Below, piece after piece: positions 1-10,559 of a stretch of DNA of 64,000 bases. Made by a program: the position numbers and the translations under genes. The notes under the pieces are model-generated. The model was not told the origin of the DNA and made no database searches. It saw only the letters and a list, made by a program, of their open reading frames with translations. The number at the start of each line of letters is the position of its first letter. The stretch's first letter is position 1. The stretch spans positions 18,722,921-18,786,920 of the forward strand of contig OZ020269.1 of NCBI GenBank assembly GCA_963971225.1, given 5' to 3'. Source of the DNA: Melieria omissa. Taxonomy: Eukaryota; Arthropoda; Insecta; Diptera; Ulidiidae.

Positions 1-1130
1 TGACCCAAAAACCTTCTTAAAGGACTAAAAGGACTTTAAAATTGTAAGGATATACACATTTCAAAAATTTTTAATTTTTTATATTTGCGGTAGTGCAATG
101 ACGAAGATATGGGTATCAAATGAAAGAGGAAAATTGTCTCCTTTTAATACATTTTCTATTTGGATATTTCTTATTTTAAGAGCAAAAAGGAGAAAGTGGC
201 CGGTTCCTGGGTAGGGTAGCCGATAATTAGTGCAATCACCCTTTATAGTATATCACCACACTTACTGTCGGCGTATTAATTCAACGTTTACGATATAAAC
301 GACAATATTAAATGCTGGCACATTTTCGCATAGATTTCAGCTGAATTTATTGCATGTAGCCAGTCGCGTTCGGTAATATTGGGTCGCAAAACCGGGTTGT
401 TGTGCTCGTTGTGGGAATTTAATTTATGTATATGTCAACCCAAACGTCGAGGCCAGTAAACGTGCTGCGGAATGTGTTGTCTGATTTAGTGATACACCGC
501 AATGTTACAAATATATTTAGAACTACGTAGGCGGATGATTTTTAATGAAAAGGCATTCATGTAAATCAGTTAAACATTTGTGATTCTTGGAAACCAAAAA
601 ATTAGAAAATGGCTATGATGAACCTTCTTTAAAATCATTTATATTACATTGCGCAAGTATAGTTGGATTTTGTGTTATTTTTTTTAATGTCTTCTATGAA
701 AAATGTCTGGCCTTTTAGCCTTAATAGTCCTGTCAGTTTTAAATGATCTGTCACAAAGTAACTTAACCCTTTCTTTTTATTATGTTGCTTACAGTACAAA
801 GCAAAAGTGGCGTAGAGATTAGTAGATTACTTTAGTTTCAACAAACACCACATCTCCTAACTTGTCAGAGATAGCTCTCATACTTTAAGTGGAGCGATGT
901 CTAGTTGTCGTCAAAGTAAAAACAAGTTTTGTTTAAACAGTACCGCATGATTCAATACAGAGATTGCGCCTTCCGAGAAAAAATTAGTTTGAAGCCGCAC
1001 CACTTACGCCATTGGAGAATAGTTAGGGATTCCATCAGTACTTTTTAAATTCTTTAATTTTTAACTTAAATTTTACTTCAATCTTTTGAACAAATATATG
1101 GCTTTCTTCATACTTTAGTCCTTATGTATA
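1..1130. other. AT-rich stretch without a recognisable gene
   Basis: No open frame of useful length and no repeat boundary that I can define. It is ordinary AT-rich intergenic or intronic sequence ending at the TA target of the mariner copy that starts at 1133. Confidence 0.5.
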
Positions 1131-1132
1131 TA

Positions 1133-1874
1133 TCAGGTGTACAACTTTGCTTCCGCCGTTTTTTTCCAAAATTAAAAGCTTTATTGCGAAAAAGTGCTTA
1201 CAGATGTATAATTCAAAGTATTGTCCGTCGCTAGCGACAACTTTCTCCCATCTTTCCGGCAATTTTCGGATCCCGGCTCGAAAAAAGGAGTCCTCTTTTG
1301 ACGCTATCCATGAAGCAATCCATTTTTCCAATTCTTCGAAGGATTGAAAATGTTGATCTGCCAGGCCGTGTGCCAGCGAACGGAATAGGTGGAAGTCAGA
1401 AGGGGCGACATCTGGGGAATACGGTGGGTGGGGCAAGACTTCCCATTTCAGCGTTTCCAGGTACTTTTTGACCACTTTTGTGACGTGAGGCCGAGCATTG
1501 TCGTGTTGGAGGATGACTTTGTCATGTCGCTCTTGATATTTTTAAAACGTTGAAACCACTCCCGACACGTTCTTTCACTCAGAGCAGCATCACCGTAAGT
1601 TTCTGAGAGCATTCGATGCGCTTCAGCTGCATTTTTTTTCGAATTGTAACAGAAAAGTAAAACTTCCCGCAAATGGCGAGAATTGGGCACATAAACGGAC
1701 ATTTTCGAGCGTGAATAATACGAAAACAAGAACAACTGTCACTGAAACGGCGATGACAATTCGTTAGGCACTGTCCACACTCACTTTAAAGGCATTACCA
1801 TCTATGTATTTCAACCAGCCTCAGCCGGTACAGCCACCTATCGGAAAACGGCGGAAGCAAAGTTGTACACCTGA
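1133..1874 (-). mobile_element. mariner-type transposon, internally deleted (742 bp)
   Basis: The ends are inverted repeats of about 30 bp (TCAGGTGTACAACTTTGCTT inward) flanked by TA at 1131-1132 and 1875-1876, the Tc1/mariner target duplication. On the minus strand an N-terminal transposase piece starts at the ATG at 1702 (motif SERTCREWFQRFKN, the mariner helix-turn-helix region). A C-terminal piece lies below about 1480 (HPPYSPDVAPSDFHLF, the third catalytic Asp segment, and RKLPERWEKVV). The middle of the transposase, including the first catalytic Asp, is missing. Intact mariners are about 1.3 kb, so roughly 0.55 kb is lost. It can only have moved with transposase supplied in trans. A sister copy with another deletion lies at 61414-61860. 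Confidence 0.9.
1448..1702 (-). pseudogene. mariner transposase, N-terminal fragment
   Basis: From the ATG at 1702 the frame reads MSVYVPNSRHLREVLLFCYN and then the mariner DNA-binding region. After about 60 residues it leaves family similarity at the deletion joint, so no functional enzyme is encoded. The C-terminal catalytic remnant lies in another frame at about 1210-1480. Confidence 0.75.
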
Positions 1875-1876
1875 TA

Positions 1877-2475
1877 TATAAATATATATGTACTTGCATA
1901 AGAGTTTAATAGAAACTCGTAAATCTGTAAAAAACACAAATAAAAAAAGTAAATTTCGGGATGAAACCCTGCAATTCAATTCAAATTTCGTGCTGTGTTT
2001 GTATTGGTTGCAAATTTTTTTGACCAGAAATATTTTGTTTTGTGAAAATTGTGCTGCTTTTGCTTGTTTGTTTTAATAAAGAATTTCGAATTTCGAAAGT
2101 CCTTGCGTGTACTAAAAGAATCGTGAAAAAATTTACCAAACAAATAAAAGAGAGTCATGCTGTGTGCAGTGGGCCTGTATACGCAAAATAATGACAACAA
2201 AAAAGGTACATGAAAGGCGACGTGCTTTTGAAATTGAAAAGGGAAAAAAATTTATCAAATAACAAACATTCGAACACTTTCGGCTTTGCTGTTGAAAAGA
2301 CTAAACTGCTTAGGGAAAAGTCTAGTAAGCTCTCTAGGCGATTTGTTGCAGACAAGACTGAAATGCATCAAGTCCCATCGGGACAATGCGGGTTGGCTCA
2401 CGCTTGTCGGATTAAACGTTTAGCTTTTAATGTATTCATTGAGTTTGTGTTAAGTACTACAAAGATACTTTAGTG
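1877..2475. other. AT-rich spacer, no gene seen
   Basis: Short open frames in both strands lack any domain similarity. Nothing is recognised between the mariner and the LTR-like segment. Confidence 0.4.
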
Positions 2476-2480
2476 CATAT

Positions 2481-2903
2481 GATTTCATTTTACATTTAGT
2501 AGTTTTATTTAATTTGGTTTTGGTTTATTTCAGTCAGCAATCTGGCAACGACAGCCGCGATAATAACTTTTAGTCCAATCTGGCAACGATGGTCGCGATC
2601 ATCATGGAAACCTTTAGTCCACTCGGGAATGTGCGAGAACGATCTGCGCGATGGCCGGACAGGTATAAAAGGCAGCCGGGTGCGGCGCAGCGAGTCAGTC
2701 TGGTTTTGACAAGTGAAGTTGCCACACGGAGTAATTAAGAAAATTATTATTAATTAAGTGTACGAACAGTAAAGTGTAAACTGCGAATAATAAAGTGACT
2801 GTTGGTTTTTAATTGGCTGCGTTCGAATAAACAAAGTTGTTTCATTTTCAAATTGCACAATCCAGTGATACGTACTAGCCCACTAGAACTAGCATTCGTA
2901 ACA
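2481..2903 (+). repeat. LTR-like segment, probable solo LTR of a Ty3/Gypsy element
   Basis: A TATA box (TATAAAAGGCAGC at about 2664), a GC-rich start region (GGTGCGGCGCAG) and AATAAAG at about 2788 are arranged as in a retroviral-type LTR. The segment ends at CATTCGTAACA. The same order and much of the same sequence recur in the LTR at 62446-63094 (TATAAAAAGCAGC, GTGCAGCGCAG, AAATAAAG, GCACAATCC, TTTCGTAACA), so the two are one family. The 5' border is uncertain: ATAT at 2477-2480 matches ATAT after the 3' end, but the segment would not then start with TG. The U3 part contains a repeated AATCTGGCAACGA motif. No internal retroviral region is attached. Confidence 0.5.
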
Positions 2904-3280
2904 ATATTATTTTTATATTATTTTTTACATTTTTTTTTATATGATTTTATATTATTTTTTATATTTCATATATACATGCATGTGTTTTATATATCCTTTT
3001 TATATTTTTTATATATTAGATTCGTTTAATTTTAATTTTTAATTTTTTTTATTTATTTATTTGCTTCTACTTATACGTATTTGAAAAAGATCACAGATTT
3101 GTTATATCAGGTCAGTCCATAAGTTCGTGCGTTTTTTTTTCAATAGTTTCAGAATCGGCGCTTTTTGCATAAAAAAAATTATTCGTGGGAGATAACGGAA
3201 TTTTTTTAATTTTCTCTGATGTATTGTGCATTCAACAAGTGATTTTAATAGCGGATAGAAGCACACGTTGTTAAAATAAA

Positions 3281-4621
3281 ATGGAATCTTCGAACGAGTA
3301 TAAAAGGCATATTTTGTATTTTTTTTATAAAAGTGGAAAAAATGCAAAAACTGCTGCTGCTGAAATAAACGCAGCTCATTGGGAGAATGCCGTAAGTGTA
3401 AGGACTGCGAAAAAGTGTTTTTTCCAAATTCCAAAATGGTGATTGTGACGTTGAAGATGCCCCACGCTCTGGTCGTCCTGAGGTCCTTAAGTCCGCGCAT
3501 TACTGGAACTCGTGAAAGCAGAGCCAAGTTGGACAGTCGACATGATGGCTGGAAGGTTAAATTCATCCCATGGAAAAATTTACATGCACCTGGTTCAATT
3601 GGGCAAGGTTCCAAAGCTTGGAAAATGGGTTCCGTATAAACTTCCCGTCGCAAAGACTATGAATACAGCAAAGAGTGAATGTGTGTTCTCAGCTACTGCA
3701 GCGGCTTAGAAATTACAGTTTTTGCACCGTATTGTTACTGAGGATGGAAAATGGGTTCTTTACAACAATCTTGTTCGCAAACGCCAGTGGTTAGAAAAGG
3801 TGAATCACCAGAACCAACCCCCAGAGATGGCCTTCACCCCAAGAAGATTCTCCTGCTTATTTGGTGGGATATGACCGGTATCGTTTATTTTGATCTGCTG
3901 GCACCGAACCAGACGATCACAGCTGATTATTATTGCCTTCAACTATCCAAACTGAATGAAGCACTTGCAAAACATCGATCGTCTTTAGCCAATAGACGCA
4001 AAGTTTTGTTTCACTACGACAACGAAAGACCGCATAACGCAAGACAGCTGAATGAGCTCGGATGGAGCTACTGCCGCATCCACCATCTTCGTCTTCTTGA
4101 CTGGTACGACAGCCCGATTACGAGACTAAGACCTCGCTACCCGCAACCATCAATGTTATGCGTGCAAATGTTTTTACAAGCTTGGAAGGGATCTACAGTT
4201 TTATGCCGATTCCAAACGGCGAGTTGGGAGCTTTTTCATAGGCAATTTTACTCTCAGAGGTTTGCCATTTCCTGCTGAGAGGACAGTCGCCGAAAGAAAA
4301 ATGGTTGTTTTACTTTTTTTCGGTATTAACACAACGGAGTATTGAACTCGCGGAGTCTTGACTCGCGGCCCAACGCACTAGCCAGCTGACTGCCGCATCC
4401 ACCATACTCTCCGGATATTATACCTTGCGATTATCACCTTTTCCGCGGACTTCAGTCCTATATGAGTAACAAGAACTACACCTCAAAAGGAGCTATAAAA
4501 AGGGATTTCGACGCATATTTTGGCTCCGAGGGCAAACAACTTTTTGAGCAGGGAATTAAAAAATTGCCTTAACATTGGGAATACATTGTAAATAATGCAG
4601 GAAACTATATTATTAATAATT
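3281..4621 (+). pseudogene. mariner transposase pseudogene
   Basis: The start ATG at 3281 is followed by MESSNEYKRHILYFFYKSGK, then the helix-turn-helix segment (AAAEINAAHWENAVSVRTAK), and after frameshifts the catalytic-core phrases LLIWWDMTGIVYFDLL and FHYDNERPHNARQ (the latter holding the second catalytic Asp). The C-terminal QGIKKLP and AGNYI close at 4621. Several frameshifts and stops (for example TAG at about 3706 and TAA at 4570) and the SINE at 4087 make it non-functional. Confidence 0.85.
4087..4389 (-). mobile_element. tRNA-derived SINE inserted in the mariner
   Basis: A 16-bp direct repeat, ctgccgcatccaccat, occurs at 4071-4086 and 4390-4405, exactly bracketing this segment: a target-site duplication of LINE-type length. 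Read on the minus strand, the segment starts with a tRNA-like RNA polymerase III promoter: an A-box-like TGGCTAGTGCGTTGG (complement of 4370-4384) and a B-box-like GAGTTCAATACTCC (complement of 4336-4349). They are about 20 bp apart, shorter than in most tRNAs. The remaining ~240 bp is a body with no coding potential. It resembles a repeat I recall as common in tephritid genomes, which is recall and not a search result. Confidence 0.8.
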
Positions 4622-4697
4622 AAATACTGAAAACTTATTTTTTATTTATATTAAAAACACCTCAGAAAAACGCACGAAATTATGGACTGACCTGATA

Positions 4698-6350
4698 TTT
4701 GAGTTTTTTTGTGGAAATTAAATTTAAAAAAACTATTTAAAGTGGCTATATGAATATTATATCAAATCCAAATATTCTTTTTTTTTAATTTTGTTTATAT
4801 TATTCTTAACGTTCTTATTCATAATTTTGCTTACATTTGAAAAAACTGTACGTTTGTAATATTTGAGTTATTTTCGTGTAAATTTAATTTTTAGTGACCA
4901 TTTCAAGTCGGTATTAAAAATGCTTATACGAAATTCATTAAATTATTTAAAAAATTAATTGTTGAAAACAAAATTCAAAGCATTGAATGTATATTTTAAA
5001 GGAAACGCTGCCAAAAACTGGGAAAATTCTGAATCTGAAAAGAAAATCAAATCTGCACAAAGAAAATCAAAGTAGTCAAATTGATGATAAGATAGAAACT
5101 ATAACAACAAAACTGAAATTAGCTCGCTGTTCATACGAAATTTCCACAAATCCTAGCAAAGTCAGTCATAACTTTGTTGCCATTTGCACAAATTGTGAAC
5201 AATATTATGAGTAAAATTGTCTGGCTTTGTACGCTTTTCATTCACTCGACCTGCAAAAGTGCGTAAAGCGGATTTGCATTAAGTTGTCTGCTACTTTTTA
5301 ACTAAATTCAAACCTAAATAACAGCGCACTAACAGCATTACCTGAACTGCACAGTGGTCAACTTTAGTTAAATAGTTTGTAAGAAAAGTTTATGCTTACT
5401 AAAAGTTGGTTGCGTACTTGCAATGGAACTTTCAACCATTGGAGAATACATACATTTTTTCAATTATCAGAAACACTCTGGGTCATTCAGACACTAGGCG
5501 CTTCCGGGTTAAAATCGATCGTAAACAGCATATGTTAGTCGAATCGACAAACATTGGTTTTAACGTATATTAAATATTGTTGGATATGCAGGGTTAATGT
5601 TGCGCAAATTTTGCTTATTACACAAATGTGCATCGCTTGCATGTTGTTCACTGTTCATAGCTGAACGCATGATGAACCATGAACCATGTTGACTGGTTGT
5701 AATGTTAAGCATAATTTTTTGAGTTAATTAGCCAACAAACACACGCACACACTCACACACGCAAACAAGCAATGTGCCAAACCAAATTTTGTGAAGCATA
5801 AAAGCCAAAATTTTTAAGAAATCACTTTTCATGATATTAATACTCCACCATATCTTCTCTTCGACAATTTCAACTGCTGCTTGTTATTTATTTGTTGTTG
5901 TTTTCGCAGAAAATGTATTATACCAAACATTTTTAACCGCATTTGTTGCTAGACGCCCTGCGTTGTGTAAGCTGCAGCCAAAGCAGCTTAGTCTCGCCAT
6001 TAAAATGTTGTTTTCAAAAATAAGTAAAAAAAAATACTTACATTTGTGTGCATGTATCAAATTAGCATTAGCCTGGCTAAAAGTAAGCAAGCACGGGTGT
6101 TAACAATTTTATATGAGGGTTTAGTTACAACTTTTATATTTGTTCTAATCTGATTAGAAGTGAATTAGTGCAAAGAGAAGAACGGTTCACATTAGACAGA
6201 TATTCGTATATAACTACACAGATAGATATATATGTACATGTAAAATATTAGGGCAACGTGACCGACCAAAACTGGTGGCTCACTTATATTCATAGAAATA
6301 ATACTGGACCGTACTGGACGAAACGGTGGTATATTGTATTCAGTTTATTA
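4698..6350. other. Non-coding stretch
   Basis: AT-rich sequence with small unsupported frames, for example at 4987-5214. A CA-rich run lies at about 5740-5770. No gene or element ends could be defined. Confidence 0.4.
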
Positions 6351-6354
6351 ATTT

Positions 6355-6480
6355 TGTATTATTCCTGCAACTTCAAAGTATTCTAAGGACCAACAAAAAA
6401 ATTTATTCATGAAACCTTAGAGGAGTCAGACGTTCACCAAAGTAGCATGTTGTGATATGATAACAAAATAGCAAAAGGAT
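6355..6480 (-). repeat. Dispersed repeat, copy 1
   Basis: Its complement matches two other places in the window (about 10125-10270 and 49985-50115). Shared features are CTATTTTGTT, a GACGTCTGA-CCTCT block, an ATTTTTTT tract and CTTAGAATA-TTTGAA. The copies are diverged. The TTAA into which the 6484-7972 element inserted lies at the edge of this copy. Confidence 0.65.
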
Positions 6481-6483
6481 TAA

Positions 6484-7972
6484 GGCAGGTTCTCACCTTG
6501 TGGATCCGAAAAAGTGCACTTTTTTTAGGAATTTTTTTTGAGAAAACGGTTAAAGATACCACGCTGAAAATTTTCTGGATATGAACACACATTTATTTAG
6601 AGAATACAATTTTTCAAATTGAATGAATCAAAAAAGGGGGGAGGGGGCGTCCATCAGTGGCGGCATGTCGGCGAGGAGGTGTCCCGCTACCGGAAGTGAT
6701 TCCGTCAAAACCCGTGATCTGAAACACAAAAATCGAACACTTTCTTAATGTGTACCGTATTATCTATTGAATGAACCAAGATCATGAAAAAAAATCAAAA
6801 TTACAAAAGTTATGAGGTTTTGAAAAAAAATTAAGATTTTCGCATTTTTTTGTTCACTTATTATAAACAATTTTCAATATTTTTGGCTGATCGTGGTTCG
6901 TTTATTAGAAAAAACCCTAAGGAACATTTTAGAAAAAATTTGGTGACGATTGGTTTATTCCAGCGCCTTCAATCACTTCCGTTATGGCCAAACTCCATAA
7001 AGCGCGTTTCAGGCTTTCGGGGTTTGTCGTGTTATGGCGTTTCTCCCGTTATTCGCGTTGCAAATGGTCAAACTCCATAAAGCGCGTTTCACGCGTCAGC
7101 TTCTTCTTCTTACGTCAGCTGATGCTAATTTTTAATTCGCAAACTGCTGATTGATTTCGTTGTGAATTGTGAAAAACAACGAAATGAAATTGCTATACGA
7201 CGTTATAGACTTTATATAATTTACTGATTTCATTTTAAACACAATAAATGCATATCGAACATTGCAAAAAATAAAAAAAAGATTCAGTTGAATTCAATTT
7301 GTAGCAATTTATTTCACAGGGATGAGCAAAATTCGATCGACAACGAATAAGCTATCGAATTTCCAATACAGCGAAGACTAAGTTTCGTCTGTCAAAGAAT
7401 TATGCTAATTTTTAGGAATTTCTTCACATTTTATGTTAAGATATTGAATTTCAAATGTTTCTTAAATGTATTTAATAGCTTTCGTGTAAAATAAATGCAT
7501 CCGACTTTTGCGATAACACAAGTTTGTTATCGGCATTACCATTCAACCACATAATGTATGACATCTTTAGGAGCTCTGTCAGCTGTTTGACGTCGTTTAG
7601 CGAGAAACGCGAGAGAAAGTTGAAAAGAGTTCAACTTTTGCCGCGTTTCGGGCGTAGTCATGGAGTTTGCTTCATACAAATACACTGATTCAACTTTTTC
7701 TCGAAACACGAGAAACGCCAAAAACCACGATACGCCTGAAACGCGCTTTATGGAATTTGGCCATTAGGTCCGAAAATGTGGTTCTCAGAAAAACGCGTTT
7801 AAAGTTTAAAGCGCGCTCGGCCGGTGCTGGACACTGCTCTATGTAACGGCCTGTAACTTTTGTAATTTTTCAGTTTTGATCTGAAATTTCTGGAGCACAT
7901 TTTTGAAACATATATCTACACGATATGGCAAAAACAAATCGTTTTTTTTCCCCCTCAAGGTGAGAACCTGCC
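6484..7972. mobile_element. TTAA-flanked transposon, non-autonomous (piggyBac or Kolobok type)
   Basis: Perfect 17-bp terminal inverted repeats (GGCAGGTTCTCACCTTG inward) are flanked by TTAA at 6480-6483 and 7973-7976. The outer host sequence (ATAGCAAAAGGATTAA / TTAAGCGGGATATAT) occurs uninterrupted at 8050-8112, so the empty site is visible in the same window. The 1489-bp interior has no transposase frame that I recognise and contains a second, TTA-flanked element. TTAA duplication is shared by piggyBac and Kolobok; GG-starting ends are less typical of piggyBac, so the superfamily stays open. Confidence 0.9.
6985..7763. mobile_element. Nested MITE with TTA target duplication (PIF/Harbinger-like)
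   Basis: Long inverted repeats start TGGCCAAA(C/T)TCCATAAAG at the left and are mirrored at the right (GAAACGCGCTTTATGGA). Similarity continues imperfectly for about 60 bp. The flanks are TTA at 6982-6984 and 7764-7766, the trinucleotide typical of PIF/Harbinger. A further copy of the terminal motif, in the same direction as the left end, lies at about 7062-7090. No transposase frame was recognised. It sits wholly inside the TTAA element, so it is either a later insertion or a captured part. Confidence 0.7.
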
Positions 7973-8049
7973 TTAAGCGGGATATATGTATCTCGAGACA
8001 AGTTTCGTAATGATTCTTAATGATTCGTAATGATTCTTGTTATCTTTTC

Positions 8050-8112
8050 ATAACAAAATAGCAAAAGGATTAAGCGGGATATATCTCGAGACAAGCTTCG
8101 TAATGATTCTTA
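8050..8112 (+). repeat. Unoccupied duplicate of the TTAA element's target region
   Basis: ATAACAAAATAGCAAAAGG, then ATTAAGCGGGATATAT and CTCGAGACAAG, run without interruption here. The same text is split by the element between 6483 and 7973. A local duplication of host sequence therefore existed before the element landed in one copy. Confidence 0.85.
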
Positions 8113-8173
8113 AATCACGATTGCTCAGGGTCAGCAAATAAAATGAATGAACACTGCCTAAAGGAAAACAATT

Positions 8174-8420
8174 CTGTGGTCAAAAGCAATAACCGCTTAA
8201 GTCGACAAGAAGAAATTGAGTTATGGATGCCATCATGTTCCCTTGACTGTGCTCTACGTTTGTCGAAAATCGGAAAGTTTGTAACTTTAAAATAAAAAAA
8301 GGTTATTAATAAAAACCTATTCGCTTAAGATATAATGAACACATTACGCGCTAAAATTATAAAACGAAATTGCTCGAAACTGCAATTTTCAACTTAGACG
8401 GTTATTGCTTTTGACCACAG
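8174..8420. mobile_element. 247-bp MITE, CTGTGG family, copy 1
   Basis: Inverted ends CTGTGGTCAAAAGCAATAAC, continuing to about 29 bp with two mismatches, are flanked by AATT at 8170-8173 and 8421-8424. Size, TIR sequence (CTGTGG-pyrimidine-C, then AATAAC, then AAGT) and 4-bp duplication match the element at 62717-62956, which defines a family. There is no coding capacity. Confidence 0.88.
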
Positions 8421-8424
8421 AATT

Positions 8425-9960
8425 CTTATGCTCTATTAGAAAAATTCAATACATGGCAACTAACTATTCCAAACAATGTCTCATAGTATTTCCCCAAAAA
8501 TCTACAAAATTTATTAGCACCATGACAGTACTTAAATTGACCAAAACTTAAGCTGCCTTACTGGCATAAAATTACCAACACAAATGCAATTATTGCGTGC
8601 AGTCTTTTCAAACAAAAATTCAATTTGGCAGTTAGCTTTTGAGGTAGTTCACGCTAGAAAAACAACAGTTGAAAGAACAACACTTTTGTAGGTAATGGCA
8701 ATTCAAAATGTTGCAACATTTCCTATATAAAGCAACAACAACGTAAGCAATGAGATTTGCAGTCGACAAAGTAGGGCGCAATGATTAACGTGGCAACATT
8801 CAGCGGTCGTCGATTGCAAAGCTGCCAAATTTATGGCTGCTCTAACAGTGACATTTACACCGGCTCGATTTTGTTTGGTTTGTGTGCGGGCGTCTGTGGT
8901 AAATGTGAATGTGTATGTGTGTGTGTGTGTGTGTGTGGGAGAATGCAAGCCGTTGCGGCTTTAGTGTGTGAAATTTAGCTGATTTAGTGGGTGGTTCTTT
9001 ATGACGAAACCGAATGCGGCGACCGACAAGCGAATTAGTGGGTAAGCAATATGTGAAGCGCCCGATTTGTTGCCGCCGCAAATATTTACTTACATATATA
9101 TAAATTAAAGCATTTTCCTGCAATTCGCTCCCATGTCAGCTGCAATATAATGACATTACATTAGATTTACGCACACATGAACATTGTTTAAAAATAAACC
9201 ATAGCAACGAAATGTTATCCACATGACGGCAACACACTGTATCAATTTTCCAGTAGCTTGTTTCATGTAGGTATGTATGTATGTACATACAAACATTTAG
9301 CTTGTTTTGCTGATAAAAATCACAATAACAATGATTCGGTAAACGCGCACACATACACACACACAAATACACTTGTGCAGGTCGAACAGTCGATGCGCCA
9401 GTTGGACATTTTGGGTTTGACCTCGTGTTGGCCGCATTGTTTATGCTGCTGGCTCTTGGTTGCTGGTTGCTACTGTGTTCATAATTATGCATTTGCTGTC
9501 TGCTGGTGTAGACCACACGCGACCTCAACGCACACAAATTTTGCTGTAATAATAATTTTCGTATCTCACAAATTGCGTGAATTCGTTCACAATTGCGCGA
9601 ATGTGACGTTATCAGCGAACAAAAGGGTTGTGTATTTTTGACATTCACATCTGTGTATGTTGTATTGCTTTTGTTATTTTAATATGATTTATATTTTGCC
9701 ACAACACTTGTACGATTTTATGAAAATAGCATGATATGAAAATAACATGGCCACAGGATAACAACGAGTTTCACTTGACCGATTTCACAGCTCAACTTTA
9801 CAAACAGCATTGTCACTGCTGTTCCATGAAACAAACAATTTAGTGAATTTAATTAGTATTAATCGAAATTTTATGCTAAATATTTGCAATAGTCATGTTG
9901 CATTAACGATCTGCTGGAAGAGATGAGCAACAAACAATAATGTCTTTCAAAGCTGTGCTA
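8425..9960. other. Non-coding stretch with GT and GTAT microsatellites
   Basis: A (GT)n run lies at about 8908-8936 and a GTAT/GTAC tract at about 9270-9290. A CA-rich run is near 9350-9370. Open frames here are by-products of the simple repeats. No gene recognised. Confidence 0.5.
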
Positions 9961-10124
9961 AATTGTGGGTCATTAAGTGGGATTGGAAAGGCAGCACAAA
10001 AGTTTTCAATGATTGCATAAGGACCAAATTTTCACCGGTTCAACACTCAATTTATTCATTACTAACATTTCATAGCAAATTTGTTTTTAAGTGGTGTTGG
10101 GATCAAAAATTTAGTATGAAACCC

Positions 10125-10270
10125 TTCTTTTACCCTTTCGCTATTTTGTTGCCATATGGCAACATGCTACTTTGTGGACGTCTGAACCCTCTATGGTTCC
10201 AGGAATACATTTTTTTATTGGTCCTTAGAATAGTTTGAAATTTTAGGAAAAATACGAAATTAATAAACGG
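10125..10270 (+). repeat. Dispersed repeat, copy 2
   Basis: Direct-orientation copy of the repeat at 6355-6480 and 49985-50115. It contains GTTGCCATATGGCAAC, a perfect 16-bp palindrome that is altered or absent in the other copies. Confidence 0.65.
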
Positions 10271-10510
10271 AACATTTAAGTTTAAAGAACAGAAGTATAC
10301 ACGTTTTTTTAACCCTTCTGTCTATACGAAGGTACCTGGGTGCCTTTTGCACCTTTTGAGGTAAAAATATCCTACTTTCGCTAAGGAAAGCTATGCTGAT
10401 ATCGATTAGAGATGTTATATAGAAATAAATCTTTTTCTATATAAATCTTTTTTATATCTTTTTCTAGATAACTTTTAGAACCGATTTTTGAACACTAACC
10501 CTTTGTTCTA

Positions 10511-10536
10511 TACGAAGGTACCCGGGTGCCTTCGTA
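10511..10536. repeat. 26-bp near-perfect palindrome centred on CCCGGG
   Basis: TACGAAGGTA-CCCGGG-TGCCTTCGTA has arms of 10 bp with one mismatch. A related half (CTATACGAAGGTACCTGGG) occurs at about 10323-10341. Both follow AACCCTT, and the first is directly preceded by TTAA. They look like terminal or subterminal pieces of a TTAA-type element, but no opposite end was found. Confidence 0.5.
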
Positions 10537-10559
10537 CAAAATACAATAAAACAATACAG

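Larger units (their letters stand above)
3107..4695 (+). mobile_element. mariner transposon, near full length, decayed and interrupted by a SINE
   Basis: Inverted terminal repeats (TCAGGTCAGTCCATAAGTTC at the left, its complement at the right) are flanked by TA at 3105-3106 and 4696-4697. The span is 1589 bp, but removing the 319-bp SINE insertion with its duplication gives about 1270 bp, the normal mariner size. It belongs to a lineage different from the copies at 1133 and 61414, because the terminal repeats differ. Confidence 0.9.

Noticed and set aside
2210..2473. 87-codon plus frame before the LTR-like segment
   Set aside because: No domain similarity and no conserved context; likely chance.
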